NCBI GenBank assembly: GCA_029907475.1
Contig: JARYLU010000016.1
Span: 1-62,673 of the forward strand
Source of the DNA: Bacillota bacterium
GTDB lineage: Bacteria > Bacillota > DSM-12270 > Thermacetogeniales > Thermacetogeniaceae
Direction of reading: 5' to 3'
DNA: 62,673 nt
The notes beneath the pieces were generated by a model. The model was not told where the DNA came from. It searched no databases and worked only from the letters and a program-made list of their open reading frames with translations. Shown here piece after piece: positions 44,263 through 52,411 of this stretch (positions are counted from its first letter, which is position 1; every line of letters starts with the position of its first letter). The position numbers and the translations under genes were made by a program.

Positions 44263-44408
44263 TTTTCCCTCCGTTCCTTTTCTTCCAGCACTTTTTTCGC
44301 CAGCAGTTGCAGAGCGCGCTTGAGGCCGTCCCCTCCTCCCAGGACAACGTGAACCATCGGCTTTTCGCTTGCATCCGCCTTTTTCTCCAGTTTCCTAACC
44401 TTCGGCAT
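44235..44408 (-). CDS. Small basic protein coupled to the recombinase
   Basis: 57 residues, highly charged (MPKVRKLEKKADA, then LKRALQLLAKKVLEEKERRE), overlapping the recombinase start by 28 bp. AAAGGAG lies upstream. It has no recognised domain. A recombination-directionality or accessory role is only suggested by its position; it could also be a non-functional leader ORF. Confidence 0.55.
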   Translation of the reverse strand: MPKVRKLEKKADASEKPMVHVVLGGGDGLKRALQLLAKKVLEEKERREKCAQESISE

Positions 44409-44489
44409 GAAGGGAATCATCTCCTTTCGCCAAATTCTACGTGAGATACGGATTGTCCTATTAATACCGGAAGGAAATACCGGATCCCC

Positions 44490-44519
44490 CAAAAAAATAA
44501 AAGGCGCGGGATCCGCGCT
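44490..44519 (-). terminator. Intrinsic terminator upstream of the recombinase genes
   Basis: On the - strand GCGCGGATCCCGCGC folds into a strong stem followed by CTTTTATTTTTTT. It would stop transcription entering from the right, so the recombinase operon must have its own promoter within about 80 bp. Confidence 0.75.
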
Positions 44520-44647
44520 AAGAATTTCCGCTCCTTATTTCTTAAGCTGCCGTAATTTAAAATCAAATACTCAAAGGGAAGGATTACAGAAAAAATATAT
44601 CCAATAGATATGATGTATAACTTTACAACCGATAAGGAGCTATGCAA

Positions 44648-45850
44648 ATGGATTCACAGCCCGTTAAGAGGGAGAGCAATGACCTTTCCAGGGGAACCGC
44701 CATGAAATTCATCTTACTGCTGGGTCTGGTCAGCCTCTTCGGAGATATTACTTACGAGGGAGCGCGCAGTATTACTGGACCGTTTCTCGCCCTGCTTGGA
44801 GCAAACGCCACCACCGTAGGGGTTGTCGCTGGATTGGGGGAACTGATCGGGTACTGTCTAAGGCTCGCTTCAGGGTTCCTGACAGATAAAACCGGGAGGT
44901 ACTGGTTGATCACCTTCACAGGCTATACCCTGAACCTTGTGGCGATCCCGCTGCTTGCGCTGGCAGGTTGCTGGCAGATCGCCGCCCTTCTCATTATCTC
45001 CGAACGCCTGGGGAAGGCCATCCGTACGCCCGCTCGGGACGCCATGCTTTCCCATGCCACCTCCAGGGTCGGAAGGGGATGGGGTTTTGGCCTGCACGAG
45101 GCCATGGACCAGATCGGAGCCCTGGCTGGCCCCCTGCTGATCGCCGCGGTGATGACACGCCATGGGAACTACCGGGCAGGCTTCGGAATCCTCGCCGTGC
45201 CGGCTTTCCTGGTGCTCGTTATCCTGGCAACAGCCCGCATCCTTTACCCGCGCCCGCGGGATTTCGAGCCCGTCTCCAAAAAGATAGAAAGCAAGGGCCT
45301 GCCGATCGCCTTCTGGATGTACCTCGTCGCCACCGCCCTGATCGCAGCCGGGTATGCCGACTTTGCCCTGATCGCCTATCATTTCAAAAGGGCAGCCATC
45401 TTCTCCGACAACATTGTTCCGGTCCTCTATGCCGTGGCCATGGGGAGCGATGCTGTGGCCGCTCTCATCTTCGGGCGGTTGTTTGACCGCTTAGGAGTTA
45501 ATACCCTGATCATCTCTTCCCTGCTCTCATCCCTGTTCGCGCCGCTGGTTTTCCTGGGAGGATGGCGGCTTGCATTTGCAGGAATGGTCGTCTGGGGGAT
45601 AGGTATGGCTGCCCAGGAGTCGGTACTTAGAGCGGCTATCTCGGAAATGGTTCCTTCTAACAGGCGGGGCTCCGCTTACGGGATCTTCAACACCGGCTAC
45701 GGCCTGTTCTGGTTCCTGGGCAGCTCCCTGATGGGCATTCTCTACGACAGGTCGGTGCTTGCCCTGGTGATCTTCTCCATAGCCGTACAGCTTGCAGCGG
45801 TCCCGGTGCTGCTGGTCACAAAGAAGCAAATCAATATGGTTAACACCTAA
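44648..45850 (+). CDS. Major facilitator superfamily transporter
   Basis: About 400 residues with 11-12 hydrophobic helices. MFS motif A-like loops are RLASGFLTDKTGRYWLITFT (helix 2-3) and ALIFGRLFDRLGVNTLIISS (second half). The central loop is charged (PRPRDFEPVSKKIESKG). GSAYGIFNTGYGLFWFLGSS near helix 11 is typical of a drug-efflux-like subfamily. ATG 44648 has AAGGAG eight bases upstream. First + gene in the accessory region; substrate unknown. Confidence 0.88.
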   Translation: MDSQPVKRESNDLSRGTAMKFILLLGLVSLFGDITYEGARSITGPFLALLGANATTVGVVAGLGELIGYCLRLASGFLTDKTGRYWLITFTGYTLNLVAIPLLALAGCWQIAALLIISERLGKAIRTPARDAMLSHATSRVGRGWGFGLHEAMDQIGALAGPLLIAAVMTRHGNYRAGFGILAVPAFLVLVILATARILYPRPRDFEPVSKKIESKGLPIAFWMYLVATALIAAGYADFALIAYHFKRAAIFSDNIVPVLYAVAMGSDAVAALIFGRLFDRLGVNTLIISSLLSSLFAPLVFLGGWRLAFAGMVVWGIGMAAQESVLRAAISEMVPSNRRGSAYGIFNTGYGLFWFLGSSLMGILYDRSVLALVIFSIAVQLAAVPVLLVTKKQINMVNT

Positions 45851-45883
45851 ATGTTGTCTAAGATCCGGCAGTTAAAAACATAT

Positions 45884-45909
45884 ATGGCCCCGTTCCGGGG
45901 TCTTTTTAT
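45884..45909 (+). terminator. Intrinsic terminator after MFS gene
   Basis: GGCCCCG-TTC-CGGGGTC followed by TTTTT. It lies 34 bp after the transporter stop. A 63-codon frame overlapping it is therefore unlikely to be a gene. Confidence 0.8.
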
Positions 45910-46355
45910 CCACATTAATTTACTTTGGGCAGCATTGCCTGCAGTAGCCGTAAAACTTCACAGTATGGTCAGTTACCTTGAATACGAATCTAAAAAAGAT
46001 GAACAGGACCTCGAGGCGATCGAGATTAGGAAAACAGGCTAACTGTTAGGAAAATTGGGGAATCAAGATTGTTATTCTCACGGGCAATCATGTAAAGACC
46101 TGGCGTTTCCCCCAGGCGCGCGAAGATCCCCGCGTCGGTGATCTCCCCGGGTAAACTCTCTCTATCAGTCGAACGTCTTTACTACCGGATGTTCGCAAAG
46201 CTGAGGCAAGGAAAGGACTTACAGGTTAAGGAAAGTGAGAACGACGTGAACGGAAGGAGTCCAATAAGAGAATCAACAAGTTTATCCGTTTTCTGTATGC
46301 CCGCGCTGCGGGAATAACAGTTTTTCGCGCGGCACCCCAACTATAAAATAGTTTT
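45910..46355. other. Gene-poor stretch, 446 bp
   Basis: No supported ORF. One frame (about 46090-46310) gives short protein-like text, but with stops and no recognised family, so it may be a decayed gene. No repeat, tRNA or intron structure was recognised. Confidence 0.4.
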
Positions 46356-47057
46356 TTATTTTGTACAAACATAAACGGCCAGAAACTCGTCGTAATAATC
46401 TGCTTGTTCTATCTTAAACCCCGTCCTTATTAGCAGGTCTTCCATAATCCAATCCAAGGTAGAATATTCCTCTCTAATATGTATTTCTACTTCTGCTGCG
46501 ATTTCCTCGCCTGCCGATAATCTAATCTTGTCAATTAGTTGATTAAAAAAACTCACGTAATCATCAACCGATGGGAAAACCACATCTCGCAGGTAAAACT
46601 TGCCTCCTTTTCGTAGCATTTGAAAGATTCGTTTTAGTGCAAGAAACTTCCAGAAGTCTGGGAGATGATGCAAGACCAACTGAGATACCACGGCATCTAG
46701 CGGTTCCCCCTGATGTTGGTAAGATAAAAATCCGGCGTGAAAAAATTCGATGTTATCTCTCCTCTGGAGTTTAGCTTTTTTACGGGCAACCTCAATCATG
46801 GCAGGAGAAATATCTATGGCATAAACCTTTTTGCAATGTCTAGAAATTTCTACCGCAAATTCACCCGTCCCTGTCCCAATTTCAAGCAATGAATGACTTT
46901 TGTTTAAATTAATAGCAGCTTTTGCATTTTCTGTTTCTTTCTGAATGTCTCTTATCTTTTGCATTCGTAGATCATAGGCTTGTACTTCTTGAATATCAGA
47001 GTAGTCTATCCCCACTTGTTTTATTTCGCTATAATACCAGTTTGGAGATAATTTCAT
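46356..47057 (-). CDS. Class I SAM-dependent methyltransferase
   Basis: Motif I LLEIGTGTGEFAVEISRHC, motif II VYAIDISPAMIEVARKKAK, motif IV LDAVVSQLVLHHLPDF, and a motif V-like LRKGGKFYLRDVVFP. 234 residues. ATG 47057 has GGAGG six bases upstream. The gene is AT-richer than its neighbours, suggesting separate acquisition. Substrate unknown; UbiE/BioC-like fold only. Confidence 0.85.
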   Translation of the reverse strand: MKLSPNWYYSEIKQVGIDYSDIQEVQAYDLRMQKIRDIQKETENAKAAINLNKSHSLLEIGTGTGEFAVEISRHCKKVYAIDISPAMIEVARKKAKLQRRDNIEFFHAGFLSYQHQGEPLDAVVSQLVLHHLPDFWKFLALKRIFQMLRKGGKFYLRDVVFPSVDDYVSFFNQLIDKIRLSAGEEIAAEVEIHIREEYSTLDWIMEDLLIRTGFKIEQADYYDEFLAVYVCTK

Positions 47058-47308
47058 ACTTTTCCTCCACATTACAAGATTTTTTCTAACAGATTCCTGC
47101 TTGATAGACAGATACCTTATTACGCAATAGTATTAATCCCGTTTTTGATAGAAAAGCATAGTTGCAAGCCTCTCTGTCTTCGTGTTTCCGTCCCATTATG
47201 CACCGGCGCTAGGGCATTCGAGACTAGGGTTCCGGCAAACATTAAGGGCATGCATACCTTGCACGGTACATACCCCTGACTGACGGCTTCCTCCCGGCTC
47301 CCAAAACT

Positions 47309-47665
47309 CTACCCGGTTGACAGGCTTTCTTCACTGGTAATCCGGGCGGTGGAGCTTTTTGGAGTCGCTGTTCCCGATGTATTCTGTCCCACTGCCGGGA
47401 TCACTAGGAGCGACCTCGCAAAGATGTGCCGGAACACGTGGGGGCTTACACTTAATCCGGCCTGTTCGGTATACTTCTTCAATAGCCCGCAAATAACGGG
47501 GGTGTCGTAGGCTACCTTTCTCCCAGAAACAGTTTCTTGCCCTCAGGTCAAACTCTGAGATAGGACTGGGCGGCGTCCCGCGCGGCCTTGTTCAGCGGCA
47601 CCCGGCACTTCTGGCCTACCAGGTTACCATGATCGCCCCCCTCCCCCGCTGCGTGGGGCAACCTG
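47309..47665 (-). pseudogene. Decayed tyrosine recombinase / integrase
   Basis: In broken frames, translation gives KCRVPLNKAARDAAQSYL, KKLFLGER, then AYDTPVICGLLKKYTEQAG and LSVSPHVFRHIFARSLLVIP. These are the catalytic-region segments of XerC/XerD-like integrases (normally KGxKxRxVPL and HxLRHTFAT). At least one stop and one frameshift interrupt it, and the N-terminal DNA-binding half is absent. A relic of mobile-element integration. Confidence 0.68.
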
Positions 47666-47732
47666 GCCACTTACTGCTGCCCGGTCGGCCAAAACGAAAT
47701 TTTGGGCAAAAATTGTTCCCGTAATGCATCTA

Positions 47733-48545
47733 CTACAGCTGAAAACGGAGTATTCGATGAGCCTTCTTTACTGCCCGAAATCTCCCGGCAATACGGAATA
47801 GAAGCTGAAACCAGAATCCCAGAGCGGCTATATCCGCCGAGTCGGTGAAATACCATTCTTCCAGTAGCCGCATTCCCCTGCCCCAAGTTTCGATCTGCTT
47901 CGCATCGTCTATTCCCCAGTGGATTTGAGCCCCAGTCTTCTTTATCGATGGATGATTCCCGGCGCTTCTTGCCGTCAGACGGCTATACACGTCGAAGGCA
48001 ATTTCGCTCCCGGGCAGACGCCTCTGTAGCTCAGTAAGGAGTTCTTTGACATCTTCTTCGTGCAGATACATCAGCAGTCCCTCTGCTATGATGCATGCAC
48101 CGCCATTTCCCTTTACTCGATCCAGCCAGGCATGGTCTGTTACGGAAGACGGAATCATGTGGTAGTGATCCGTCTCATCGTAGAACATCCTCCGCAACTC
48201 GATGACATCTGGGTAGTCGAGATCATACCATTCTCCTTTTGTGTGACCAACTCTGAGCACGCGGCTATCCAATCCGCAACCCAAATGCAGCACGAGTGGA
48301 TTCTCAGTTCTATCCAGGTAATCCCTTACGCATGAATCGAGCTTCTTCGCTCGCATGGCCAGGGTGACCAACGATTGCCTGGGAATCTGCAGCTCCCGGA
48401 AATCGTAGTCGATGTTTCGTAGAATCTCTTCGGCCTTGGGGTCAATGATAATCGGACGTACCCGCCGGCTTTCGATAGCTTTGCTGTACAAGGGGATCAA
48501 CAGAGTCTCCTTCTCTTGGGTCAGTCGGATCTTCTGTTTTTCCAT
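47733..48545 (-). CDS. LCMT/PPM-type O-methyltransferase
   Basis: Class I methyltransferase of the leucine-carboxyl-methyltransferase (PPM1/PksM-like) group. It shows LVLHLGCGLDSRVLRVGHTK, WYDLDYPDVIELRRMFYDET and CIIAEGLLMYLHEEDVKELL, the three hallmark segments. 270 residues. AAGGAGGAAAAC precedes the ATG. Bacterial members modify small molecules such as polyketide precursors; the substrate here is unknown. Confidence 0.85.
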   Translation of the reverse strand: MEKQKIRLTQEKETLLIPLYSKAIESRRVRPIIIDPKAEEILRNIDYDFRELQIPRQSLVTLAMRAKKLDSCVRDYLDRTENPLVLHLGCGLDSRVLRVGHTKGEWYDLDYPDVIELRRMFYDETDHYHMIPSSVTDHAWLDRVKGNGGACIIAEGLLMYLHEEDVKELLTELQRRLPGSEIAFDVYSRLTARSAGNHPSIKKTGAQIHWGIDDAKQIETWGRGMRLLEEWYFTDSADIAALGFWFQLLFRIAGRFRAVKKAHRILRFQL

Positions 48546-48841
48546 GTTTTCCTCCTTGCCTTGGTGAAATGATATTTATAAAGTAAACGAACAGTCCTGG
48601 GTTTGTTTCTTCAGACTCCTTTTCACCGGCGGTAGGACCTCTTAATCCCATAACCTAATAATACCTATTTTTATTGGGCTGCCGCAAAGAGGGCAGGTTT
48701 TCTTTTCCATATCATACGGGGTTACTTCCCGGTAGTACCGGAGGCTCTGCGCTTCCGGCTACCGGGGGTATCCAAATAGGGTGGAATAACGATACTCTTA
48801 TTATCCATGGCGGTGGGTTTAGGAGTGTTTGGCTCGGGTAT
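48546..48841. other. Intergenic stretch without a supported gene
   Basis: 296 bp with no convincing ORF and no clear repeat. The longer + frame here is mostly antisense to the WG-repeat gene. Confidence 0.4.
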
Positions 48842-50206
48842 CTAAAGCTGTGGTGCCCACACATAGCTGCCTGTTTTATCTATGTAACCCATACCTTCTT
48901 CAGTATATACCACCGCCAAGCCCCCGGAAAAACTCCCAGCTGCCAGAAAATGGGGCGCGATAACGAAGTCCCCGGTCTTATCAATAAAACCCCACTTTTT
49001 TTCGTTCACATAGACGAGGGCTACCCCTTCAGAAAACGGATAGGCTCCCCGGAAACTTGGAGGAATTACCACCTCTCCCGCTTTATTAATATACCCGAAC
49101 TTCCAGCCCTCCACGTCGACCGGGGCCAGTCCTTCGGAAAAGATACCCGGCCCCAGGCGCGTCTCGAGCACCATCTCGCCGGTTGTGTCGATGTAGCCCC
49201 GCTTTCCATCAACAGCCACAAAGGCAAGTCCCTCGGAAAAGTCATATGCCTCCTCTAGTTCCGGTTCCACTATATACCGCCCTGTCTTGTCGATGTATCC
49301 GTGTTTCCAGCGTTCTTCACCCTCGTGTCCTGGAATGGCAGTTGTCACGGCGACGCGGGCCACCCCCCCGGAAAACGGCCAAGCGTAGATAAACTGAGGC
49401 GGAATAATTTCTTTTCCGGTCAGGTCGATGTAGCCCCACTTCCCGCCGATTTTAACTGCAGCAAGCCCTTCCGAAAACTCAGTGGCTTCCTCAAACTGCA
49501 GCGGGATCGCAACCTTTCCCGTTTTGTCTATATACCCCGAGACGTGACCCCGAGCGGGGTCGCTCACGTCGACAACAACCGCCAATCCTTCCGCAAAGTA
49601 AGAATTACACTCCAGCGACCTGCTGAGAGAGATAGCAGTTTTTCCAGAAAGGTCGATGAATACCGGTCTGCCTTCCACGCGCACAAGGGCAAGGCCCTCC
49701 TTGAATCCCAGGCGTGGTTCGTCAAACTGGGGGCTGATTACTAGCGCTCCCGAAGCGTCGATAAAACCCCACTTTCCGTTCTTGATTACGGGGAAAAGCG
49801 CGGTTACAATCCTGACCGTCTGCGTTTTCCCGTCCCAGTACGTACCTGCGCCCAGGGCCTCGGAGACGAAGTGAAGCGGGACCAGGGTGCGGCCGTTTTT
49901 GATTACAGGCGGAACCTCAAGAGCAACGGGAGTTTCGTTGTGATACGCCGTTCTCGCCCCGATGGTCAGCTTTACAGTTGTGCCGCCTTTTATGGCCGTA
50001 ACGGCGCGCGTAGCTTCGTCCCATACTATCTCTGCCCCCAAGCTCTCAAAGATCGCCCGCATGGGAACAAGAACGCGGCCTTGTTCGATTATTGGGGAAA
50101 CGTCGAACGTAAGCGGATTGCCGTCAAGCAGGACGCGGGGCGCAGCGAAGGCAGGAAGAGCAAGAAGAGAAATGAGAGCGCAGCAAAGAATTAAACAAAG
50201 CTTAAT
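48842..50206 (-). CDS. Secreted WG-repeat protein with stalk domain, start codon lost or non-standard
   Basis: After a signal peptide (KIKLCLILCCALISLLALPA) comes a copper amine oxidase N-domain-like stalk (DVSPIIEQGRVLVPMRAIFE, then VIKNGRTLVPLHFVSEALGA). Seven to nine WG repeats follow (KWGYIDLTGKEIIPPQFIYA and variants). No ATG/GTG/TTG exists between the upstream in-frame stop and the signal peptide; only ATT at 50206 could serve. The first in-frame ATG (50062) would drop the signal. The 5' end overlaps the truncated nuclease gene, so a deletion probably removed the true start. Confidence 0.8.
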   Translation of the reverse strand: MKLCLILCCALISLLALPAFAAPRVLLDGNPLTFDVSPIIEQGRVLVPMRAIFESLGAEIVWDEATRAVTAIKGGTTVKLTIGARTAYHNETPVALEVPPVIKNGRTLVPLHFVSEALGAGTYWDGKTQTVRIVTALFPVIKNGKWGFIDASGALVISPQFDEPRLGFKEGLALVRVEGRPVFIDLSGKTAISLSRSLECNSYFAEGLAVVVDVSDPARGHVSGYIDKTGKVAIPLQFEEATEFSEGLAAVKIGGKWGYIDLTGKEIIPPQFIYAWPFSGGVARVAVTTAIPGHEGEERWKHGYIDKTGRYIVEPELEEAYDFSEGLAFVAVDGKRGYIDTTGEMVLETRLGPGIFSEGLAPVDVEGWKFGYINKAGEVVIPPSFRGAYPFSEGVALVYVNEKKWGFIDKTGDFVIAPHFLAAGSFSGGLAVVYTEEGMGYIDKTGSYVWAPQL

Positions 50207-50412
50207 TTTTGATAGGCAGTTCCGCTACCTTCTTGAAGTTTTGCTTCTATAGCCAAATATTTCGCGTTGTACTGGAGTACTATATCCACCTTTCGGGGCG
50301 TTCCAACAAATCTATAACCTACAGGCTTTTCTGTTAGGACTTCTATATCCTCATTCCACGACAAGATGTATCGTACTAGAGCGTCCCTAAAGCGGTCGGC
50401 TTTGCTCGGCAC
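50191..50412 (-). pseudogene. Truncated PD-(D/E)XK-type nuclease, probable lost partner of the Dam methylase
   Basis: 73 residues: DALVRYILSWNEDIEVLTEK, then KVDIVLQYNAKYLAIEAKLQ and EGSGTAYQKLSFV. The D...ExK pattern (VDIVLQ...AIEAKLQ) and the GSGTAYQKL segment occur in restriction-type nucleases, which continue well beyond this point. Here it stops inside the signal peptide codons of the WG-repeat gene. It lies 25 bp after the adenine methylase, the usual place for the cognate endonuclease. Confidence 0.65.
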
Positions 50413-50437
50413 TATTTTCTCCTGCTTTCTAACTTAC

Positions 50438-51268
50438 TTAACTGTAATTTCTAATCACGAGTTCGCCGATAGGGCCGCGCCGGTCCGCCCGGCAGTTGAT
50501 GGCCCTCTTTGCGGAGACAACCGTCAGGTGGTAACCGGAGTACAGTTCCCGGATAAAGGAGGTATCCGAGTTCGAGAGCATCACCAGGCAGCCCCTTTTG
50601 TCCAGCTCCTGGAAGGTTTCGGCCAGGCGCTCCTGATCTTCTCTTCCAAAAGAGTCTGCCGTGTAGTCGGTGAAGTTTGCCGTTTCGGACAGGGGGTAAT
50701 AAGGAGGATCAAAGTAGATGAAGTCTCCACTCTCTGCGTAATTCAGGACGACACTGAAATCATTCAAAAGGATCTGTGCCCTCTTCAGAGCATCGCTGAC
50801 CCGTCGCAGGTTTTCCACGTCCGCGATTCTCGGATTTTTGTACCGTCCAAAGGGAACGTTATGTCTTCCCTGCCGGTTGACGCGCCACAAACCGTTGTAG
50901 CCGGTCTTATTTAAAAAGAGAAACCGGGAGGCCCGGCTTACCGGGTCCAGTTTTTCGGGATCTAAAGCCCGGATCTGGTAGTAGTAACCTGCTTCGTTTT
51001 TATGCTTATGAAGAGATATTAATAGTTCATCCAGGCTCTCCCGCACTACCAGGTAGAAGTTGATTAATTCAGGGTTGTTGTCAATCAGAACGGCTCTTTC
51101 AGGAAGCAGGTGAAAGAAAACGGCTCCTCCCCCTACAAAGGGTTCATGGTAAGCACCAAATTTCTTTGGAAAGAGCGGCTCGAACTGGGAAAGCAACTGG
51201 CCTTTCCCGCCTGCCCATTTAACGGGTGGCTTGGGTTTAACATTTTCTTCGGTAATCCGGACTGCCAT
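50438..51268 (-). CDS. Adenine-specific DNA methyltransferase, Dam/D12 class
   Basis: N6-adenine methylase. PVKWAGGKGQLLSQFEPLFP (motif X), YHEPFVGGGAVFFHLLP (motif I), FLFLNKTGYNGLWRVNRQGR and NVPFGRYKNP (D12 signature), and catalytic GDFIYFDPPYYPL (DPPY, motif IV). 276 residues, complete. AAAGGAG precedes the ATG. The expected restriction partner downstream is truncated, so it may now act as an orphan. Confidence 0.94.
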   Translation of the reverse strand: MAVRITEENVKPKPPVKWAGGKGQLLSQFEPLFPKKFGAYHEPFVGGGAVFFHLLPERAVLIDNNPELINFYLVVRESLDELLISLHKHKNEAGYYYQIRALDPEKLDPVSRASRFLFLNKTGYNGLWRVNRQGRHNVPFGRYKNPRIADVENLRRVSDALKRAQILLNDFSVVLNYAESGDFIYFDPPYYPLSETANFTDYTADSFGREDQERLAETFQELDKRGCLVMLSNSDTSFIRELYSGYHLTVVSAKRAINCRADRRGPIGELVIRNYS

Positions 51269-51443
51269 AATTGTGTTCTCCTTTTGTGCATTTCATTCTT
51301 ATTTTTCGCCAATGGTTACCAAAGTCCTGCTTAAACTCCGCTAGCTTTTAGGCTCTATTTCTTTTGACCTGCTCCTTCCCACTAATTCCCTACTGACCTT
51401 CTTTGCAAGAAACCTTAGAATAAAGAGAGAGGAGGAATTATAT

Positions 51444-52196
51444 ATGCGCGCAAACTGGAAAGGATCCATCTCATTCGGTCTTGTTCACATTCCCGTGAAG
51501 GTCTGCGGAGCAGTCGAAGCAAACCAGATTGTTTTTCACCAAGTACACCAGGCCTGCAAGAACCGGATACGCTACCAAAAATACTGCCCCTACTGCGAAA
51601 AGGTGGTACCAGACTACGAAATCATCAAGGGCTACCAGACCCCCGATGGGATCATCCCTGTTACCGGGCAGGACCTGGCAGAAGTTGACCTGCCTTCCCT
51701 TAAAACTATCGAACTGGCAGGGTTCATTAAAGAAAAAGGGGTTGACCCCCTTTTCTACCAGAAACCTTACTACCTGTTTCCCGACAACAGCGAGCAGCCC
51801 TACTGGCTGCTTTACCACGCCCTGAAGAAGAGCGGAAAAGTTGGAATCGCCAGGTTTGCCGTTCATTCGCGGGAGCACCTGGCTCTCATCCGGCCTGCCA
51901 AGGGAGTGCTTGCCCTCTGTACTCTGTACTATCCGGAAGAAATTCGGGAGGTCGAGGGAGTCTCTCCAAAAAAGCCCGAAGTGCAGCACATGGACCTGGC
52001 GCTGGGCCTTATCGAACAGCAGACGGTTGATTTCAAGCCTGAGCTGTATAAAGACAGGTACCGGGAATCCCTGGAAAAGATGCTGGAGAAGAAAATGCCC
52101 GAGGTCCAGTCGGCTTCACCGCCGCAGATTACGGACCTGGTGGAGGCGTTAAGGTTAAGTATCGAAAAAGCGAAGGATAAAAAGCGAACAGCGTAA
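51444..52196 (+). CDS. ku: Bacterial Ku protein for non-homologous end joining
   Basis: N-terminus RANWKGSISFGLVHIPVKV is the family hallmark, followed by a zinc-binding-like KYCPYCEKVVPDYEIIKGYQ, LKTIELAGFIKEKGVDPLFY and YYLFPDNSEQPYWLLYHALK, and a basic C-terminal tail. 250 residues, a short Ku. Ku binds broken DNA ends as a homodimer and recruits LigD, but no ligase gene is in the window. Its location inside a sporulation-linked element is notable, since Ku-LigD protects spore DNA in Bacillus. AGAGAGGAGG upstream. Confidence 0.95.
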   Translation: MRANWKGSISFGLVHIPVKVCGAVEANQIVFHQVHQACKNRIRYQKYCPYCEKVVPDYEIIKGYQTPDGIIPVTGQDLAEVDLPSLKTIELAGFIKEKGVDPLFYQKPYYLFPDNSEQPYWLLYHALKKSGKVGIARFAVHSREHLALIRPAKGVLALCTLYYPEEIREVEGVSPKKPEVQHMDLALGLIEQQTVDFKPELYKDRYRESLEKMLEKKMPEVQSASPPQITDLVEALRLSIEKAKDKKRTA

Positions 52197-52197
52197 A

Positions 52198-52235
52198 AAG
52201 CCCCCCCCATAAAGGGGGCTTTGCTATTTTAGACG
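52198..52235 (+). terminator. Intrinsic terminator after ku
   Basis: AGCCCCC-CCCATAAA-GGGGGCT followed by TTGCTATTTT. The preceding AACAGCGTAAAAA and the hairpin resemble the terminator at 61812-61848. Confidence 0.8.
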
Positions 52236-52411
52236 GTTAGAAAAAATGCCTTCAAATCTCGAGCCGGGGCGGCAAGGGTAATATTAAATCCTCAATATTA
52301 ATTAAAGTAATAAAACCGTTGATGTCATACCTAAAATCAGCGCTGCGACCGAAACTGCAGAGCGGCCAGCAGTTCCAAGCTTGCAAAACTTTAATCCAAA
52401 ACCAATTAACA

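Noticed and set aside
45851-46042. 63-codon + frame starting right after the MFS transporter
   Set aside because: It spans the transporter's terminator hairpin and has no ribosome site or recognised domain.
46090-46310. Group II intron or reverse-transcriptase fragment
   Set aside because: Some frames give basic text, but there is no domain V-like hairpin and no RT motif.
48674-49258. 194-codon + frame
   Set aside because: Most of it is antisense to the WG-repeat gene and the translation has no recognisable features.
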